Source: Chondromyces crocatus
GTDB taxonomy: Bacteria; Myxococcota_A; Polyangia; Polyangiales; Polyangiaceae
Length of the DNA stretch: 64,000 nt
Assembly (NCBI RefSeq): GCF_001189295.1
Contig: NZ_CP012159.1
Location: forward strand, 4,604,525-4,668,524
Direction of reading: 5' to 3'
Shown here one piece after another: positions 44,110 to 53,210 of the stretch (positions are counted from its first letter, which is position 1; the number at the start of each line of letters is the position of its first letter). The notes below the pieces were generated by a model that was not told the DNA's origin, made no database searches, and was given only the letters and a program-made list of their open reading frames with translations. The translations under genes were made by a program, and so were the position numbers.

Positions 44110-46065
44110 TCACGGGTGGATGTAGACCAGCGTGCCCTTCCGCAAGGACAGCGCAGCGTGCCATCCAGCCGGCACGTCCGGTGTCGTCCACCCGAACAGC
44201 CACGCCGCGTCACGAGGGGACAGGTTGATGCACCCGTGGCTCCGCGGCGTCCCGAACTCGTCGTGCCAGTACGCCGCGTGGAGCGCGTAGCCCTCGGTGA
44301 AGTACTGCACGAAGGGCACATCGCGGAAATCGAAGCGGTCCTCATCGTCCGCGTCCCCCGACATCTTCACCGTCACGTGCTTCGTGTGGATCAGGAACGC
44401 CCCCTGGATCGTCGAGCGCGTCTTCTTCGGATCCCCCAGCCCGTCGGCGCCGGTCGACACCAGCGTCGCGAACACCGGGCGCGTCCCCTCGTAAGCCACC
44501 AGGCTCTGACGCAGGATCGACACGTCGATCCACTTCCGACCGCTCGCCGCCCACGTCGGCGGTGTTCGCGGCGCCTCCACCATCACCACATCCTCGACGC
44601 GCACGAGGCTCCCATCCCGCGCCACCCGGTGCTCCACCCCGCCCACGCGGCGCACCTCGCCCGTGACCGGCACCCCCTCCCGGTAGCCCAGCACGGGCCC
44701 TTGCACGTACCCGCCCGTGGGTCCTGGTACCAGCCGCACCGCGCGGCGCCGGCGCACGAAGGCCACGGGCAATCCCGCCTCCTCGCCCAGCGTGACCCCG
44801 GTGAACGCGCTCTCTCGCACCACCCGCGTCCGGTCCAGCGGCAGCACGGTCATCTCCGTCGTCAGCCCGAACCGGCGCCCCTCGTGATCGAACGTCGACA
44901 GCAGCGCGTGCCCCGACCGCGCCTGCGCCCGCCCCAGCACCAGCGCCTCCAGGTCCCGCTTGTCCCCGCCCAGCGCCGGCAACGGCTGGCCGTAGAGCAG
45001 CACCGGCGGCGTCGGATCCGGCTCCGGCAGGGGCACGAAATCCGCGCCCTTCGCCGTCGCAGCGGCCCGTTGCAGGTGGTTGCCCAGCTCCTTCTCGACC
45101 TGCCGCTGCTCCTCGGGCTCCGGCAGACGCCCGTACAGCAGCGGCGCAGGCGACCGCGACATCACGTACGTGTAGGGCAACCCCTCGCCCAGCGTCGGCC
45201 GCCGCCGCGAGGCCTCCACCACGCGCGCGTGGATGTCGAGCGTCGCCGTCGCCCCCACGCACACGTAGCCGTGCGGCTGGACCCCGTACCATCCCCCCTG
45301 GCACCCCTTCTTCCCCGCCGGCTTGGCGCGCCGCTCCACGATCGCGCCCGCCCTCAGGTACCCCAGCCTCCGGCTCCCCCAGCGTGGCTCGGCGAACACC
45401 CACGTCTCCCGCGCGACGCTCGCCAGCTCGTGCAGCGTCCGCGTTGGCTCTGGCGGGGGCGGCTCCGACTTCGGCAGCTCGTCCGACCCATCATCCAGCA
45501 GCTCCGGTGGCAGCCCCTCGACGCCCACCGTCCCGGGGCCTGCGCTCTTTTCGAGGCGTGCCAGGTCCACCCCGGGTCCACCGGGCACCACCTCGGCGGC
45601 CTCCAGCCCTTCGTGCTCTCCCTGGGGTGAGCCCTCCTGCGCTCCCTGGAGCGCGACCCCGGGAGCCAGCGAGGGCCGCTCCGCGTTCGGGACGACGCCT
45701 GGCGCCGCCCCGGTGCGTGCGCCCTGGGTCTGCGCGCCCTGGGTCTGCGCGCCCTGGGCCTGCGCGTCCTGGGCCTGCGCGCCATGGGCTTGCGCATCTT
45801 CTGCGGGAACGGAGGGCACGACGGCGGCGAGCTGCTCCGCGTCCACGCCGGCTTCCACCGAGGGGAGGGGAGGGAGGGAAGGCGCCGTGGGCTCCGCCTC
45901 CGCGAGGGCCTCCACGTCGGGCACGGCCGTCACCACGGCCGCGAACCGGCCGAGGACCGGCGGCACCATGAACCCCGAGAGCTGAGCGGGATCGACGGAA
46001 GGGCAGCTCAGGTGGAGCGCCCCCAGCACGAAGGTGGGAACGGCAAGGAGCCGACGCAGGCCCAT
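44110..46065 (-). CDS. L,D-transpeptidase (YkuD) with a low-complexity N-terminal half
   Basis: A 651-residue exported protein that would cross-link peptidoglycan or attach lipoprotein to it. The catalytic YkuD domain is at the C-terminus: HTKHVTVKMSGD, then ALHAAYWHDEFGTPRSHGCINLS with the nucleophile Cys near residue 612 and both conserved His. The N-terminus has a signal (LAVPTFVLGALHLSC) and then about 170 residues of low complexity, including degenerate five-residue repeats (AQAQG, AQTQG). Between them lies an SH3-like stretch (VFAEPRWGSRRLGYLRAG). The catalytic domain is intact. The gene is 32 bp from gcdH on the same strand. Confidence 0.88.
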   Translation of the reverse strand: MGLRRLLAVPTFVLGALHLSCPSVDPAQLSGFMVPPVLGRFAAVVTAVPDVEALAEAEPTAPSLPPLPSVEAGVDAEQLAAVVPSVPAEDAQAHGAQAQDAQAQGAQTQGAQTQGARTGAAPGVVPNAERPSLAPGVALQGAQEGSPQGEHEGLEAAEVVPGGPGVDLARLEKSAGPGTVGVEGLPPELLDDGSDELPKSEPPPPEPTRTLHELASVARETWVFAEPRWGSRRLGYLRAGAIVERRAKPAGKKGCQGGWYGVQPHGYVCVGATATLDIHARVVEASRRRPTLGEGLPYTYVMSRSPAPLLYGRLPEPEEQRQVEKELGNHLQRAAATAKGADFVPLPEPDPTPPVLLYGQPLPALGGDKRDLEALVLGRAQARSGHALLSTFDHEGRRFGLTTEMTVLPLDRTRVVRESAFTGVTLGEEAGLPVAFVRRRRAVRLVPGPTGGYVQGPVLGYREGVPVTGEVRRVGGVEHRVARDGSLVRVEDVVMVEAPRTPPTWAASGRKWIDVSILRQSLVAYEGTRPVFATLVSTGADGLGDPKKTRSTIQGAFLIHTKHVTVKMSGDADDEDRFDFRDVPFVQYFTEGYALHAAYWHDEFGTPRSHGCINLSPRDAAWLFGWTTPDVPAGWHAALSLRKGTLVYIHP

Positions 46066-46154
46066 GCTGCGCGCGTATCATCGCCCGCAGCATCGGGCCA
46101 AATTCACGGAGATCGGGCCGGAGCGCGGTGCGTGCGCTCCATCACGGCGTCCGA

Positions 46155-47984
46155 TCACGGGGTCACGGGATACTCCACGCTCGTCCCCGAGTTCACCAGT
46201 CGAGCGCAGCGACCCCCGCGGTAGTAGCGGCGCGCCGACTTCTCGTACCCGGCGCGGAAGTCGTTCTTCAGCTTGAACAGCTTCGCGACCCAGCTCCCAC
46301 CCCAGGTGATCGTCCCGTTGCCATTGACATCGCCGTTGTCATAGCGAACGCAATCGACGCAGTTCGTCTGGTAGGCATACACGTTCGAGCTGTCGAGCGT
46401 CGTGTTGTACACGTTCCCCGACAGGTCGACGTGACCCCAGCGCCCGATGCCCAGCGGGAAGATGCCGACCTCGGTCAGGTCGGTCGCCTTGCAGTTGCCG
46501 GCCTCCGAGCCATCGCCGAGACAGTCGTTCGCCGCACGCAGCGGGTTGTTGCTCTCGTCCGCACCCCACGGGTACGGCCGCTGCTGCGTCCCACCCACGG
46601 CCGCGTAGTTGTACTGCGCTTCCGTCGGCATGAACCCGCCGTCCCACGCGCAGAATGCCCTGACCTCGTAATAGGTCAGGCAGACGATCGGCTTCTTTTC
46701 GCGCGCTCCGGCCGTGTCGGTCCAGGTGTTCCAGGAGTCCCACGGATCGCACTTCAGCTCCGCCTTCAGCGTCGCTGCATTGGGCGCGAGGTTCGAATTC
46801 CAGGCCGGGTTCCAGCCCGTATCGACCCCATTGGTGTACGGGTTGGCGCCCGAGCCCGGGGTCGGCGGGTTCACCTGCGTGCCCCCACCCGCGTCCAGGA
46901 ATGCACGGAATCGGCCCGTGGTGATGGGGTACTTGTCCATCGCGAACCCGCTCACCGTCGCCGGCAGCGTGGGATCGTTGGCCCGGTTGAACGTCCCCCC
47001 GGGGATGTTGTGTACGGCGCAGCAGTTGTCGTTGCCCGCGCTGCTGCAGTTGTTGCCGGCGCCCGGCGCGCCGCTCTGGCAGCTGATGGGCGCGCTGTAA
47101 CCGACCCCGGTCCCGGGCCATCCGCCCGAGCCGCCAGCACCACCCGAGCCACCCGACCCCGAGGAGGAGCTGGTGGTCGTGCTGCTCGTCGAACCCCCGG
47201 CGCCTCCGGCCCCGCCAGAGCCCGAGGTGGTGGTCGAAGAGCTGGTGGTCGACGCACTGCTCGTCGTGGCGCTCGTCGTGGCGCTCGTCGACGAGGCCGT
47301 GGTGCTGCTGGCGCTCCCGTCGTCGTAGCAGACCACGAGCTTCGGCCTGCGGGCGACCTCCGAGTCCGTCACGTTGGTCGTCTTGATCTGGGTGCGGTTC
47401 GCGGTCTCCTCCAGGTAGATCCCGAAGTTCTGGTGGGTCCCGTTCACCCAGCTCTGTACGAGCGGCGTGATGCTCACCGTCCGGAGGCCCGAGCCCGCGG
47501 TGAACGTGGCCTCGGTCTGTGCGCTGAAGGCGGCATTGTGAGAGTTCCACGTGACCGACGTCTCACCCCAGGCGGTCGTCGTCCGGTGGACCCGGACGAG
47601 TTCCGCGGGGGCGGTGGCATAGGCGACGTACACCGACAGATTGGCGGAGGTGACCGTGGCGCCCGCCGGAATGTTCGAGAGATCGAAGCGGATCAGGGAG
47701 CTTTGAAGTGCGCCGCCCGTGTAGACACCGGCGTACATATCGGGGCCGGTGCCGAAGTTCGTCGTCGGGTATCCCTGATGCAGGAGCGCGTCCTGCACCG
47801 CGCTGCTACCCACACCTTGCTGGATCGTGACGCACGTCTCCACAGCCTGGCTCACCTCGTCGACGTCGAGGAGCTCTTCGTCGAGCGGCGCCATGCAGCC
47901 CGCAGCGAGCGGGCCTCCGGCGAAGGCAGCCAGAGCAGCGAGCAGCAGCGGGTGAGATGGGCTCGCGAGCAAGCGGTTTCTCAT
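46155..47984 (-). CDS. Lipoprotein fusing a DNRLRE domain to a sulfatase-modifying-factor (FGE-like) domain
   Basis: A 609-residue lipoprotein. Signal with lipobox LAAGC near residue 30. Residues about 48-210 form a DNRLRE-type beta domain (LIRFDLSNIPAGATVTSANLSVYV, WGETSVTWNSHNAAFS, VQSWVNGTHQNFGIYL). A Ser/Thr/Gly linker of about 80 residues follows. The C-terminal 300 residues have the FGE/SUMF1 fold: FAMDKYPITTGRFRAFL, LTYYEVRAFCAWDGGFMPTEAQYNYAA, ending GGRCAR. Catalytic formylglycine-generating enzymes need a Cys pair near the C-terminus; here Cys are plentiful but the pair is not assignable, so it may be a binding domain rather than an enzyme. Confidence 0.82.
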   Translation of the reverse strand: MRNRLLASPSHPLLLAALAAFAGGPLAAGCMAPLDEELLDVDEVSQAVETCVTIQQGVGSSAVQDALLHQGYPTTNFGTGPDMYAGVYTGGALQSSLIRFDLSNIPAGATVTSANLSVYVAYATAPAELVRVHRTTTAWGETSVTWNSHNAAFSAQTEATFTAGSGLRTVSITPLVQSWVNGTHQNFGIYLEETANRTQIKTTNVTDSEVARRPKLVVCYDDGSASSTTASSTSATTSATTSSASTTSSSTTTSGSGGAGGAGGSTSSTTTSSSSGSGGSGGAGGSGGWPGTGVGYSAPISCQSGAPGAGNNCSSAGNDNCCAVHNIPGGTFNRANDPTLPATVSGFAMDKYPITTGRFRAFLDAGGGTQVNPPTPGSGANPYTNGVDTGWNPAWNSNLAPNAATLKAELKCDPWDSWNTWTDTAGAREKKPIVCLTYYEVRAFCAWDGGFMPTEAQYNYAAVGGTQQRPYPWGADESNNPLRAANDCLGDGSEAGNCKATDLTEVGIFPLGIGRWGHVDLSGNVYNTTLDSSNVYAYQTNCVDCVRYDNGDVNGNGTITWGGSWVAKLFKLKNDFRAGYEKSARRYYRGGRCARLVNSGTSVEYPVTP

Positions 47985-48598
47985 GATGTATCTCCAGGTC
48001 CATCCGCGGTGACGGGGGGCCCACCTGACGGGAGGGGGTATTGGCCGCTCCGCGCCGCGTTGCGCAGGAGACTGGCGCTAAGGACCAACGTCGATTCTAG
48101 GAGGGCGCCACTTCGCGTCAATGAATTTTGATGGATAGCCATAAGCCGCATCCATCGTCGCGTCTTAATCAACCTTCACAAAACTCTTCATTATCGCGCA
48201 TGGTGAGCGGGCTTGTCCAGCGCCGGCTCATTGTGTCGCATTCTGCGACGCATTGAATCCGGGATAAGCTTTCACTGTGGCTCAGCCCTGGCGTGCATGT
48301 CCAGACGGCGCCTACACAGGCGACGCTCACACAGGCGGGGCCTGCACAGGCCGCATCGAATCCGGCGCGTGCCTGGTCTCGCCTCTCCGTTCGATGACGG
48401 CCTGCCCGCCACGGCGTCGCGCGCGTCTCGTCGGCTGTCCCAGGGCGCAGGAATACAGAAGGCGCCTTTCTGGCGGCTGGCTTTCGATCGAGAGAGCCAA
48501 AGCACGCCCCCCAGGCCGAGGTGCCGCGGCAATCGTCACGCCAGGGAGACTGGAACCCGGGAATCTCGATCGAAGGGGGAGAGAACGGAACCGAGCGT
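47985..48598. other. 614-bp gap: leader of the FGE-like gene and short acaggcg repeats
   Basis: The segment 48110-48200 is markedly AT-rich for this genome (ATGAATTTTGATGGATAGCC, CTTAATCAACCTTCACAAAA) and is the probable promoter region of the leftward gene at 46155-47984. At 48300-48355 a short run of ACAGGCG/CAGGC motifs makes imperfect inverted repeats. No gene with coding character was found, though several spurious frames stay open. Confidence 0.5.
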
Positions 48599-49393
48599 TC
48601 AGCCTGCGACGGGGGTCGGCGTCGCGCCGAGCTCCGCCAGGCCTTCCGTCACCTCGGTGGCAATCATCTCTGCCAGACGCTCGAGCAAGTCCGAGCCCTC
48701 TTCGGCCGAGGCCTCCCGCGGCGCGCCCGTGTAGGCAGCGTCCATGCCCATTGCCAGGAACGTCGATTGCCCCGCCTGGATCCCCTTCGACAGGCTGATG
48801 CCCAGGTCGGGCAATCCCTGCGCGACCTCGGTATGGACACGCTCCGGTGCGGCGGCCAGGATCAGCGACGTCTCATAGCGGCCGGCGTGGCAAGCCCCAC
48901 TCTTGAACTCGGCGCTCAGTGTGCGCGCCCAGCGTCGTGTGAGCGGGCTCGCCACGGACGCCTTCCCCGCGGGGAGCCCCGCCACTGAGGCCCTCACGGC
49001 GGCGTCGTGCTCGGGTTCCAGGTGATTGTTCACCACGCAGACGTGCGCGAAACCAGCGCCGAGGTGAGCCTCCACCACCGCCCGCAAGAAGGAGGTGAGC
49101 GCCGCCGCCGGAATCGAGAGGGCGCCCGCGAAGCCCGCCGCGAAATCGGTGACACCATATCCGACGGACGGAGCGATCAGCGCGGTGATGCCCCTCGCTC
49201 GAAGCTGTCTGACAGCCCGCTCTGCTGCCGCCTCTCCGATGAGCGTGTCGGTCGCCAGAGGTAGATGAGGGCCATGAGGCTCGACCGACCCGACCGGCAG
49301 CAGGGCGACACACGGTGCTGCGCTGCGTAGTCGGTTCGCCAGCGCCTGGGTCGTCATCCTGGCGAGCTGGTGCTCGGTCTCGGTATCCACCAT
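48599..49393 (-). CDS. Creatininase-family amidohydrolase
   Basis: A 264-residue metal-dependent amidohydrolase of the creatininase superfamily (creatininase, ArfB, MftE and others). The metal-site motif PVGSVEPHGPHLPLATD is present near residues 32-50, with the Glu, His and Asp ligands, and NNHLEPEHDAAVR supplies the usual second block (the family normally has NGHGGN; here the glycines are replaced). Later the typical ACHAGRYETSLILA carries the third His/Glu group. It starts at ATG 49393, nine bases after the Old Yellow Enzyme gene, as the last gene of the seven-gene operon, and probably opens a C-N bond in the pathway. Confidence 0.82.
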   Translation of the reverse strand: MVDTETEHQLARMTTQALANRLRSAAPCVALLPVGSVEPHGPHLPLATDTLIGEAAAERAVRQLRARGITALIAPSVGYGVTDFAAGFAGALSIPAAALTSFLRAVVEAHLGAGFAHVCVVNNHLEPEHDAAVRASVAGLPAGKASVASPLTRRWARTLSAEFKSGACHAGRYETSLILAAAPERVHTEVAQGLPDLGISLSKGIQAGQSTFLAMGMDAAYTGAPREASAEEGSDLLERLAEMIATEVTEGLAELGATPTPVAG

Positions 49394-49402
49394 GACGCGA
49401 GC

Positions 49403-50953
49403 CTAGCGGCGGGTCCAAGGGGGCGCCAGCAGCCGCCGTCGCCCCTCCTCCGTCGTCTGGACGCCGGGCCCGTCGAGCGCTTCCCGGTCCCAGAGCTGGC
49501 AGGTCACGGCCTTGTGGAGCTGATCCAGCCCCTCGCAATAGTTGCTGTAGATGCAGCGGCGGACCTCGCCCCCGTGGCCCTGGCGCAGCTTCAGGAACCA
49601 GTCCGGGTCGGCCAGCGTCTGTCGGGCGGCGCCGACGAGATCCGCCTCGCCTCGCTGGAGGATCGCCTCGGCCTGAGCGAACGTGCAGATGCCCCCGGCG
49701 GCGACGGTGGGCGTCGCGAACCCCGCCGCGCGCACCGCCTGCCGGATGGCCGCCTGCTTCGCGATCTGTCGCCCGAATGGCCCGCGCGCGTCCGAGACCG
49801 CGGTGGGCATGCATTCGTAGCCGCTCGGCCCGGTGTACGGATAGGCGGCGTGCCCCACCTTGGGCTGCTTTGCGTCCTCGAATTTGCCGCCGGTCGATAG
49901 CGAGAGGAAGTCCATGCCCGCCCGGGCGAATGCGACACCGAAATGAGATGCGTCATCGACGCGATTACCACCATCAATCACGTCGTCGCAGAGGAAGCGG
50001 CAGCCGACCACGTACTCGTTGCCCACGGCTTCGCGCACGGCGCGGTAGACCTCGAGCGGCAGGCGCGCCCGCGCTTCCAGTCCACCTCCGTAGCCGTCGT
50101 CCCGCGTGTTTCGCGCGGAGAGGAGCGAGGCCATCGTGTAGGCGTGCGCGTAGTGCAGCTCGACCCCGTCGAAGCCCGCCGCCTTCGCTCGCCGCGCTGC
50201 CGCCGAGAACAGGCCTGGCAGGACCTCGGGCAGTGCCTGGATCTCGGGCACGTGCATGTCGGTCACCCGCTCCCGCGCCCCGAACTGCAGTTCCTCCAGC
50301 TCGCGCTCGGTGAGCACCTGCGCGAGGGCCGCGTCATCGAGCTGGCACAGCACCTCGCGCACCTCACTCTCGGCCGCTCCCTCCCAGCGCCGCTGCACCG
50401 TGAGCGCATCTTCCGGGGCTCCGTTCCGTGGGCCCCCTTCGTCCCTCGGCGGCGCGAGCACCACGTCACGGGTGAGCGTCGACAGCCCCGCGCGGTGACC
50501 GTCCGTGATCCGCAGAAACGCCCGCAGGAAGCGCTCGCGTTCGGGGCGCCTCCGGATGCGCAGGAAATCGATGAGCTGGATGAACAGGCGCGTCCGGCCG
50601 CCACTCCTTCGCCTCACCTCGTCGACGAGCTGCGTCAGGCCCGGGAGGAAGCGATCGTGCCCGATGCGCAGCAGTGGCCCGCTCGGCACATCGCGGATCC
50701 CCGTCGCCTCCACCACGATCACCCCGGGCTCCCCCTCCGCGAAGCGCCCGTACCACCCCAGGATCTCGGGCGACACGAACCCCTCTTCCGTGGCGCGCCA
50801 GGGCACCATGGCGGGCACCCACGACCGCTCGGCGAGCGTGAGCCCCGCCGCGAGCCGCAGCGGTGAGAACAGCAGCGACCCTGCCGCCTCGTCGACCGAC
50901 GGGGGCTGGTCCTCCGGCAACGGGTGGCGGATCCGCTCCGGAGGCCGCCACAT
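49403..50953 (-). CDS. Old Yellow Enzyme-family flavin oxidoreductase
   Basis: A 516-residue OYE-family (NADH:flavin oxidoreductase) enzyme. The core shows the FMN/substrate motif GVELHYAHAYTMASLLSARNTRDDGYGGGLEARARLPLEVYRAV and the C-terminal VAAGGICTFAQAEAIL plus VGAARQTLADPDW. The family active-site His pair is represented by HYAHAY. It is longer than single-domain OYEs by a 150-residue insertion (about residues 130-220). It starts 2 bp after the upstream acyl-CoA dehydrogenase. OYE-type domains reduce enones and also occur in aminobenzoyl-CoA and salicylyl-CoA ring-reducing enzymes. Confidence 0.88.
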   Translation of the reverse strand: MWRPPERIRHPLPEDQPPSVDEAAGSLLFSPLRLAAGLTLAERSWVPAMVPWRATEEGFVSPEILGWYGRFAEGEPGVIVVEATGIRDVPSGPLLRIGHDRFLPGLTQLVDEVRRRSGGRTRLFIQLIDFLRIRRRPERERFLRAFLRITDGHRAGLSTLTRDVVLAPPRDEGGPRNGAPEDALTVQRRWEGAAESEVREVLCQLDDAALAQVLTERELEELQFGARERVTDMHVPEIQALPEVLPGLFSAAARRAKAAGFDGVELHYAHAYTMASLLSARNTRDDGYGGGLEARARLPLEVYRAVREAVGNEYVVGCRFLCDDVIDGGNRVDDASHFGVAFARAGMDFLSLSTGGKFEDAKQPKVGHAAYPYTGPSGYECMPTAVSDARGPFGRQIAKQAAIRQAVRAAGFATPTVAAGGICTFAQAEAILQRGEADLVGAARQTLADPDWFLKLRQGHGGEVRRCIYSNYCEGLDQLHKAVTCQLWDREALDGPGVQTTEEGRRRLLAPPWTRR

Positions 50954-50955
50954 CG

Positions 50956-52239
50956 TCAGCGCTCCTGGTCGCGCGGTGCGCCGCTCGAGGCGCCAGCCGC
51001 GCCAGCCGCGCCAGCTGCGCCAGCCGCGCCAGCTGCGCCAGCCGCGCCAGCCGCGCCAGCCGCGGCGTCCGCCGCAGCCGCGCGATCGAGCAGCCCCTTG
51101 GCGATGATCAGCTTCTGGATCTCCGTCGTGCCTTCGTAGATCCGCAGCGGCCTGATCTCCCGGTAGAGCCGCTCCACCTCGGTCTCCAGCGTCACCCCGG
51201 AGCCCCCGTGGAGCTGCACCGCCCGATCGATGATCCGCTGCGCCGCCTCCGTCGCGTACATCTTGGCCATCGCCGCCTCGACCGTGACCCGGCCCGACGA
51301 CGTGTCCCGCTGGTGCGCCGCCCGCGCGACCAGGAGCCGCGCCGCATCCAGCTCCGTCGCCATCTCGGCCAGGTACGCGCGCACGATCTGCTGGTCCGCG
51401 AGCGGCCCCCCGAACTGACGCCGTCGCCGCACGTGCTTCACCGCCTCCGAGAGCGCCCGCGACGCCATCCCGTTCGCCGCGGCCCCGACCGAGATCCGGA
51501 AGGCGTCCAGCGTCTCCATCGCGATCCGGAACCCTCCACCCGGCGCCCCGAGCAGTTCCCCCGGGCACCCATCGAGGTGCAGCCGACCGAGAGGGTGCGG
51601 CACCGACAGCGGCACCGGCTCCATCGAGAGCCCTTTCGCTGCCGTGTCCACCAGGAACGCCGAGATCCCCTTGCGCCCCGCGGCGGGATCCACGGTCGCG
51701 AACACGACGACGTGGTGCGCGATGGGCACGTTCGAGATCAGCGTCTTCTGCCCGGTCAGCAGCCACCGCTCCCCGTCGCGTCGCGCCACCGTCTTCAGCG
51801 AGGCGACGTCGCTCCCCGCCTCCGGCTCGGTGAGCCCGAACGCCCCGATGCGCCGCCCGCGGATCACGTCCGGCAAGATCGCCTCGCGTTGCGCTGCCGA
51901 GCCCGCGAGCACCACCGGGTACGAGCCCAGCCCTTGCACCGCGTAGATCGAGTCGGCCAGCGGCGAGACCTGCCCCAGCGCCTCCCGCAAGAGCACCAGC
52001 GCGCGCACGTCGATCGCCGTCGGATCCTCGGGCCGCCCTGCGGGGGCGCCGCCCAGCGCTTCGGGCACGAGGTGCGCGTACAGACCGAGCGGCTCACCCA
52101 GGAGCCGCGCCGCCTCCGCCGCCTCGTGGGTCTTCGCGAGCGGCGCGAGCGCCTCCTCGGTCAGCCTGTGGCCGAGTTCCTTGTGCCGCTGCTCGAAGAA
52201 GATCGGCAGCACCTCCGACGAGAGGGACAGCGCGCTCAT
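50956..52239 (-). CDS. Acyl-CoA dehydrogenase with a GAA-repeat C-terminus
   Basis: A 427-residue acyl-CoA dehydrogenase. Motifs include [17 protein letters not shown], a [16 protein letters not shown] block, [13 protein letters not shown], and [17 protein letters not shown], with the Glu of YEGTTEI as base. The last 35 residues are Gly-Ala-Ala repeats, encoded by 9-bp DNA repeats at 50991-51063, and are dispensable in appearance. It overlaps the upstream enoyl-CoA hydratase gene by four bases. In a ring-catabolic operon it would oxidise a CoA-thioester intermediate. Confidence 0.9.
   Translation of the reverse strand: MSALSLSSEVLPIFFEQRHKELGHRLTEEALAPLAKTHEAAEAARLLGEPLGLYAHLVPEALGGAPAGRPEDPTAIDVRALVLLREALGQVSPLADSIYAVQGLGSYPVVLAGSAAQREAILPDVIRGRRIGAFGLTEPEAGSDVASLKTVARRDGERWLLTGQKTLISNVPIAHHVVVFATVDPAAGRKGISAFLVDTAAKGLSMEPVPLSVPHPLGRLHLDGCPGELLGAPGGGFRIAMETLDAFRISVGAAANGMASRALSEAVKHVRRRRQFGGPLADQQIVRAYLAEMATELDAARLLVARAAHQRDTSSGRVTVEAAMAKMYATEAAQRIIDRAVQLHGGSGVTLETEVERLYREIRPLRIYEGTTEIQKLIIAKGLLDRAAAADAAAGAAGAAGAAGAAGAAGAAGAAGASSGAPRDQER
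50991..51063. repeat. Nine-bp coding tandem repeat
   Basis: About eight near-perfect copies of a 9-bp unit (GCCAGCCGC / GCCAGCTGC on the + strand) encode the Gly-Ala-Ala tail of the acyl-CoA dehydrogenase on the opposite strand. Copy number is likely to vary by slippage. Confidence 0.9.
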
Positions 52240-53210
52240 GCCCGTCGCGTCGGGGGTTCCCCCGCTCCCTGCATCGTCGCCGGCGGCGGGTCGGTGATCG
52301 GCCTCCGCGCACCGCTCCCGGGCGGTTCCTGAGGCGCCTGGGCTGCCTGGGCCACCTGAGCGCTCGATCCCCCCTGCGCCTCGCCGCCTTCCAGGGGCTC
52401 GTCACAGATCGCCGCCCCTTCGAAGCGCGGAGGCCGCTTCTCGCGGTTCGCCTCGTACGCCTCGCGGAAGTCCCCGTGGACCATGCACAGCGCCTGCGCC
52501 TGCGCCTCCGCCTCGATCGCCGCGGCCAGCGTCATCCCCGACTCGCTCACCAGCATCTGCTTCGTCATCGCGTGTGCGAACGCCGGCCCGCGGGCCAGCC
52601 GATCGGCCCACGCCCGCGCCGTCTGGAGCAGGTCCGCGTCGGGCACCACCCGGTTCGCGAGCCCGATCCGGAGTGCCTCCGCCGCGCCCACCAGATCCCC
52701 GAAGTACAGCAGCTCTGCCGCCCGACCTTGCCCCAGGATCCGCGGCAACAGGTAGCTCGCCCCCATGTCGGCCCCCGACAGCCCCACCTTCGGGAAGATG
52801 AACCCGAAGCGCGCGCTCTCTGCCGCGACCCGCAGATCGCACGCCGCCGCGATCACCGCGCCCGCGCCCACGGCCACCCCGTTCACCGCCGCGATCACCG
52901 GCCGCCGCAGCTCGCAGATGCTCTGGATCAGCGCCCCCGTCATCCGCGTGAAATCCAGGAGCGCCCGCGCATCCCGCGAGAACAACTCGGAGATGATCCC
53001 CTCCACGTCACCGCCCGAGCAGAACCCTCGCCCCTTGCCCGTCAGCACCACCGCGCGCGCTTCTGCGCACCGCTCCAGCGAGCGGAACGTGGTCTCCAGC
53101 TCCGTGTACACCCCGAAGGTCAGCGCATTGAGCCGATCCGGCCGGTCCAGGGTGATCGTCGCGACCCCGCGGCTGATCGAAAGCTCGAAGGTCTTCGGGT
53201 TCAACGTCAT
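52236..53210 (-). CDS. Enoyl-CoA hydratase/isomerase-family protein
   Basis: A 324-residue crotonase-superfamily protein. The oxyanion-hole segments are visible in CSGGDVEG and GVAVGAGAVIAAACDLRVA, and PKVGLSGADMGASYLLPRILG is the substrate-binding helix. The canonical Glu of hydratases (GGGTQRL segment) is replaced here by Asp in ADMGAS, a form found in non-canonical hydratases and hydrolases. The C-terminal 55 residues are Pro/Ala/Gln-rich and non-conserved in character. ATG 53210 overlaps the MarR stop by four bases. It acts on a CoA-bound intermediate of the operon's pathway. Confidence 0.88.
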   Translation of the reverse strand: MTLNPKTFELSISRGVATITLDRPDRLNALTFGVYTELETTFRSLERCAEARAVVLTGKGRGFCSGGDVEGIISELFSRDARALLDFTRMTGALIQSICELRRPVIAAVNGVAVGAGAVIAAACDLRVAAESARFGFIFPKVGLSGADMGASYLLPRILGQGRAAELLYFGDLVGAAEALRIGLANRVVPDADLLQTARAWADRLARGPAFAHAMTKQMLVSESGMTLAAAIEAEAQAQALCMVHGDFREAYEANREKRPPRFEGAAICDEPLEGGEAQGGSSAQVAQAAQAPQEPPGSGARRPITDPPPATMQGAGEPPTRRA

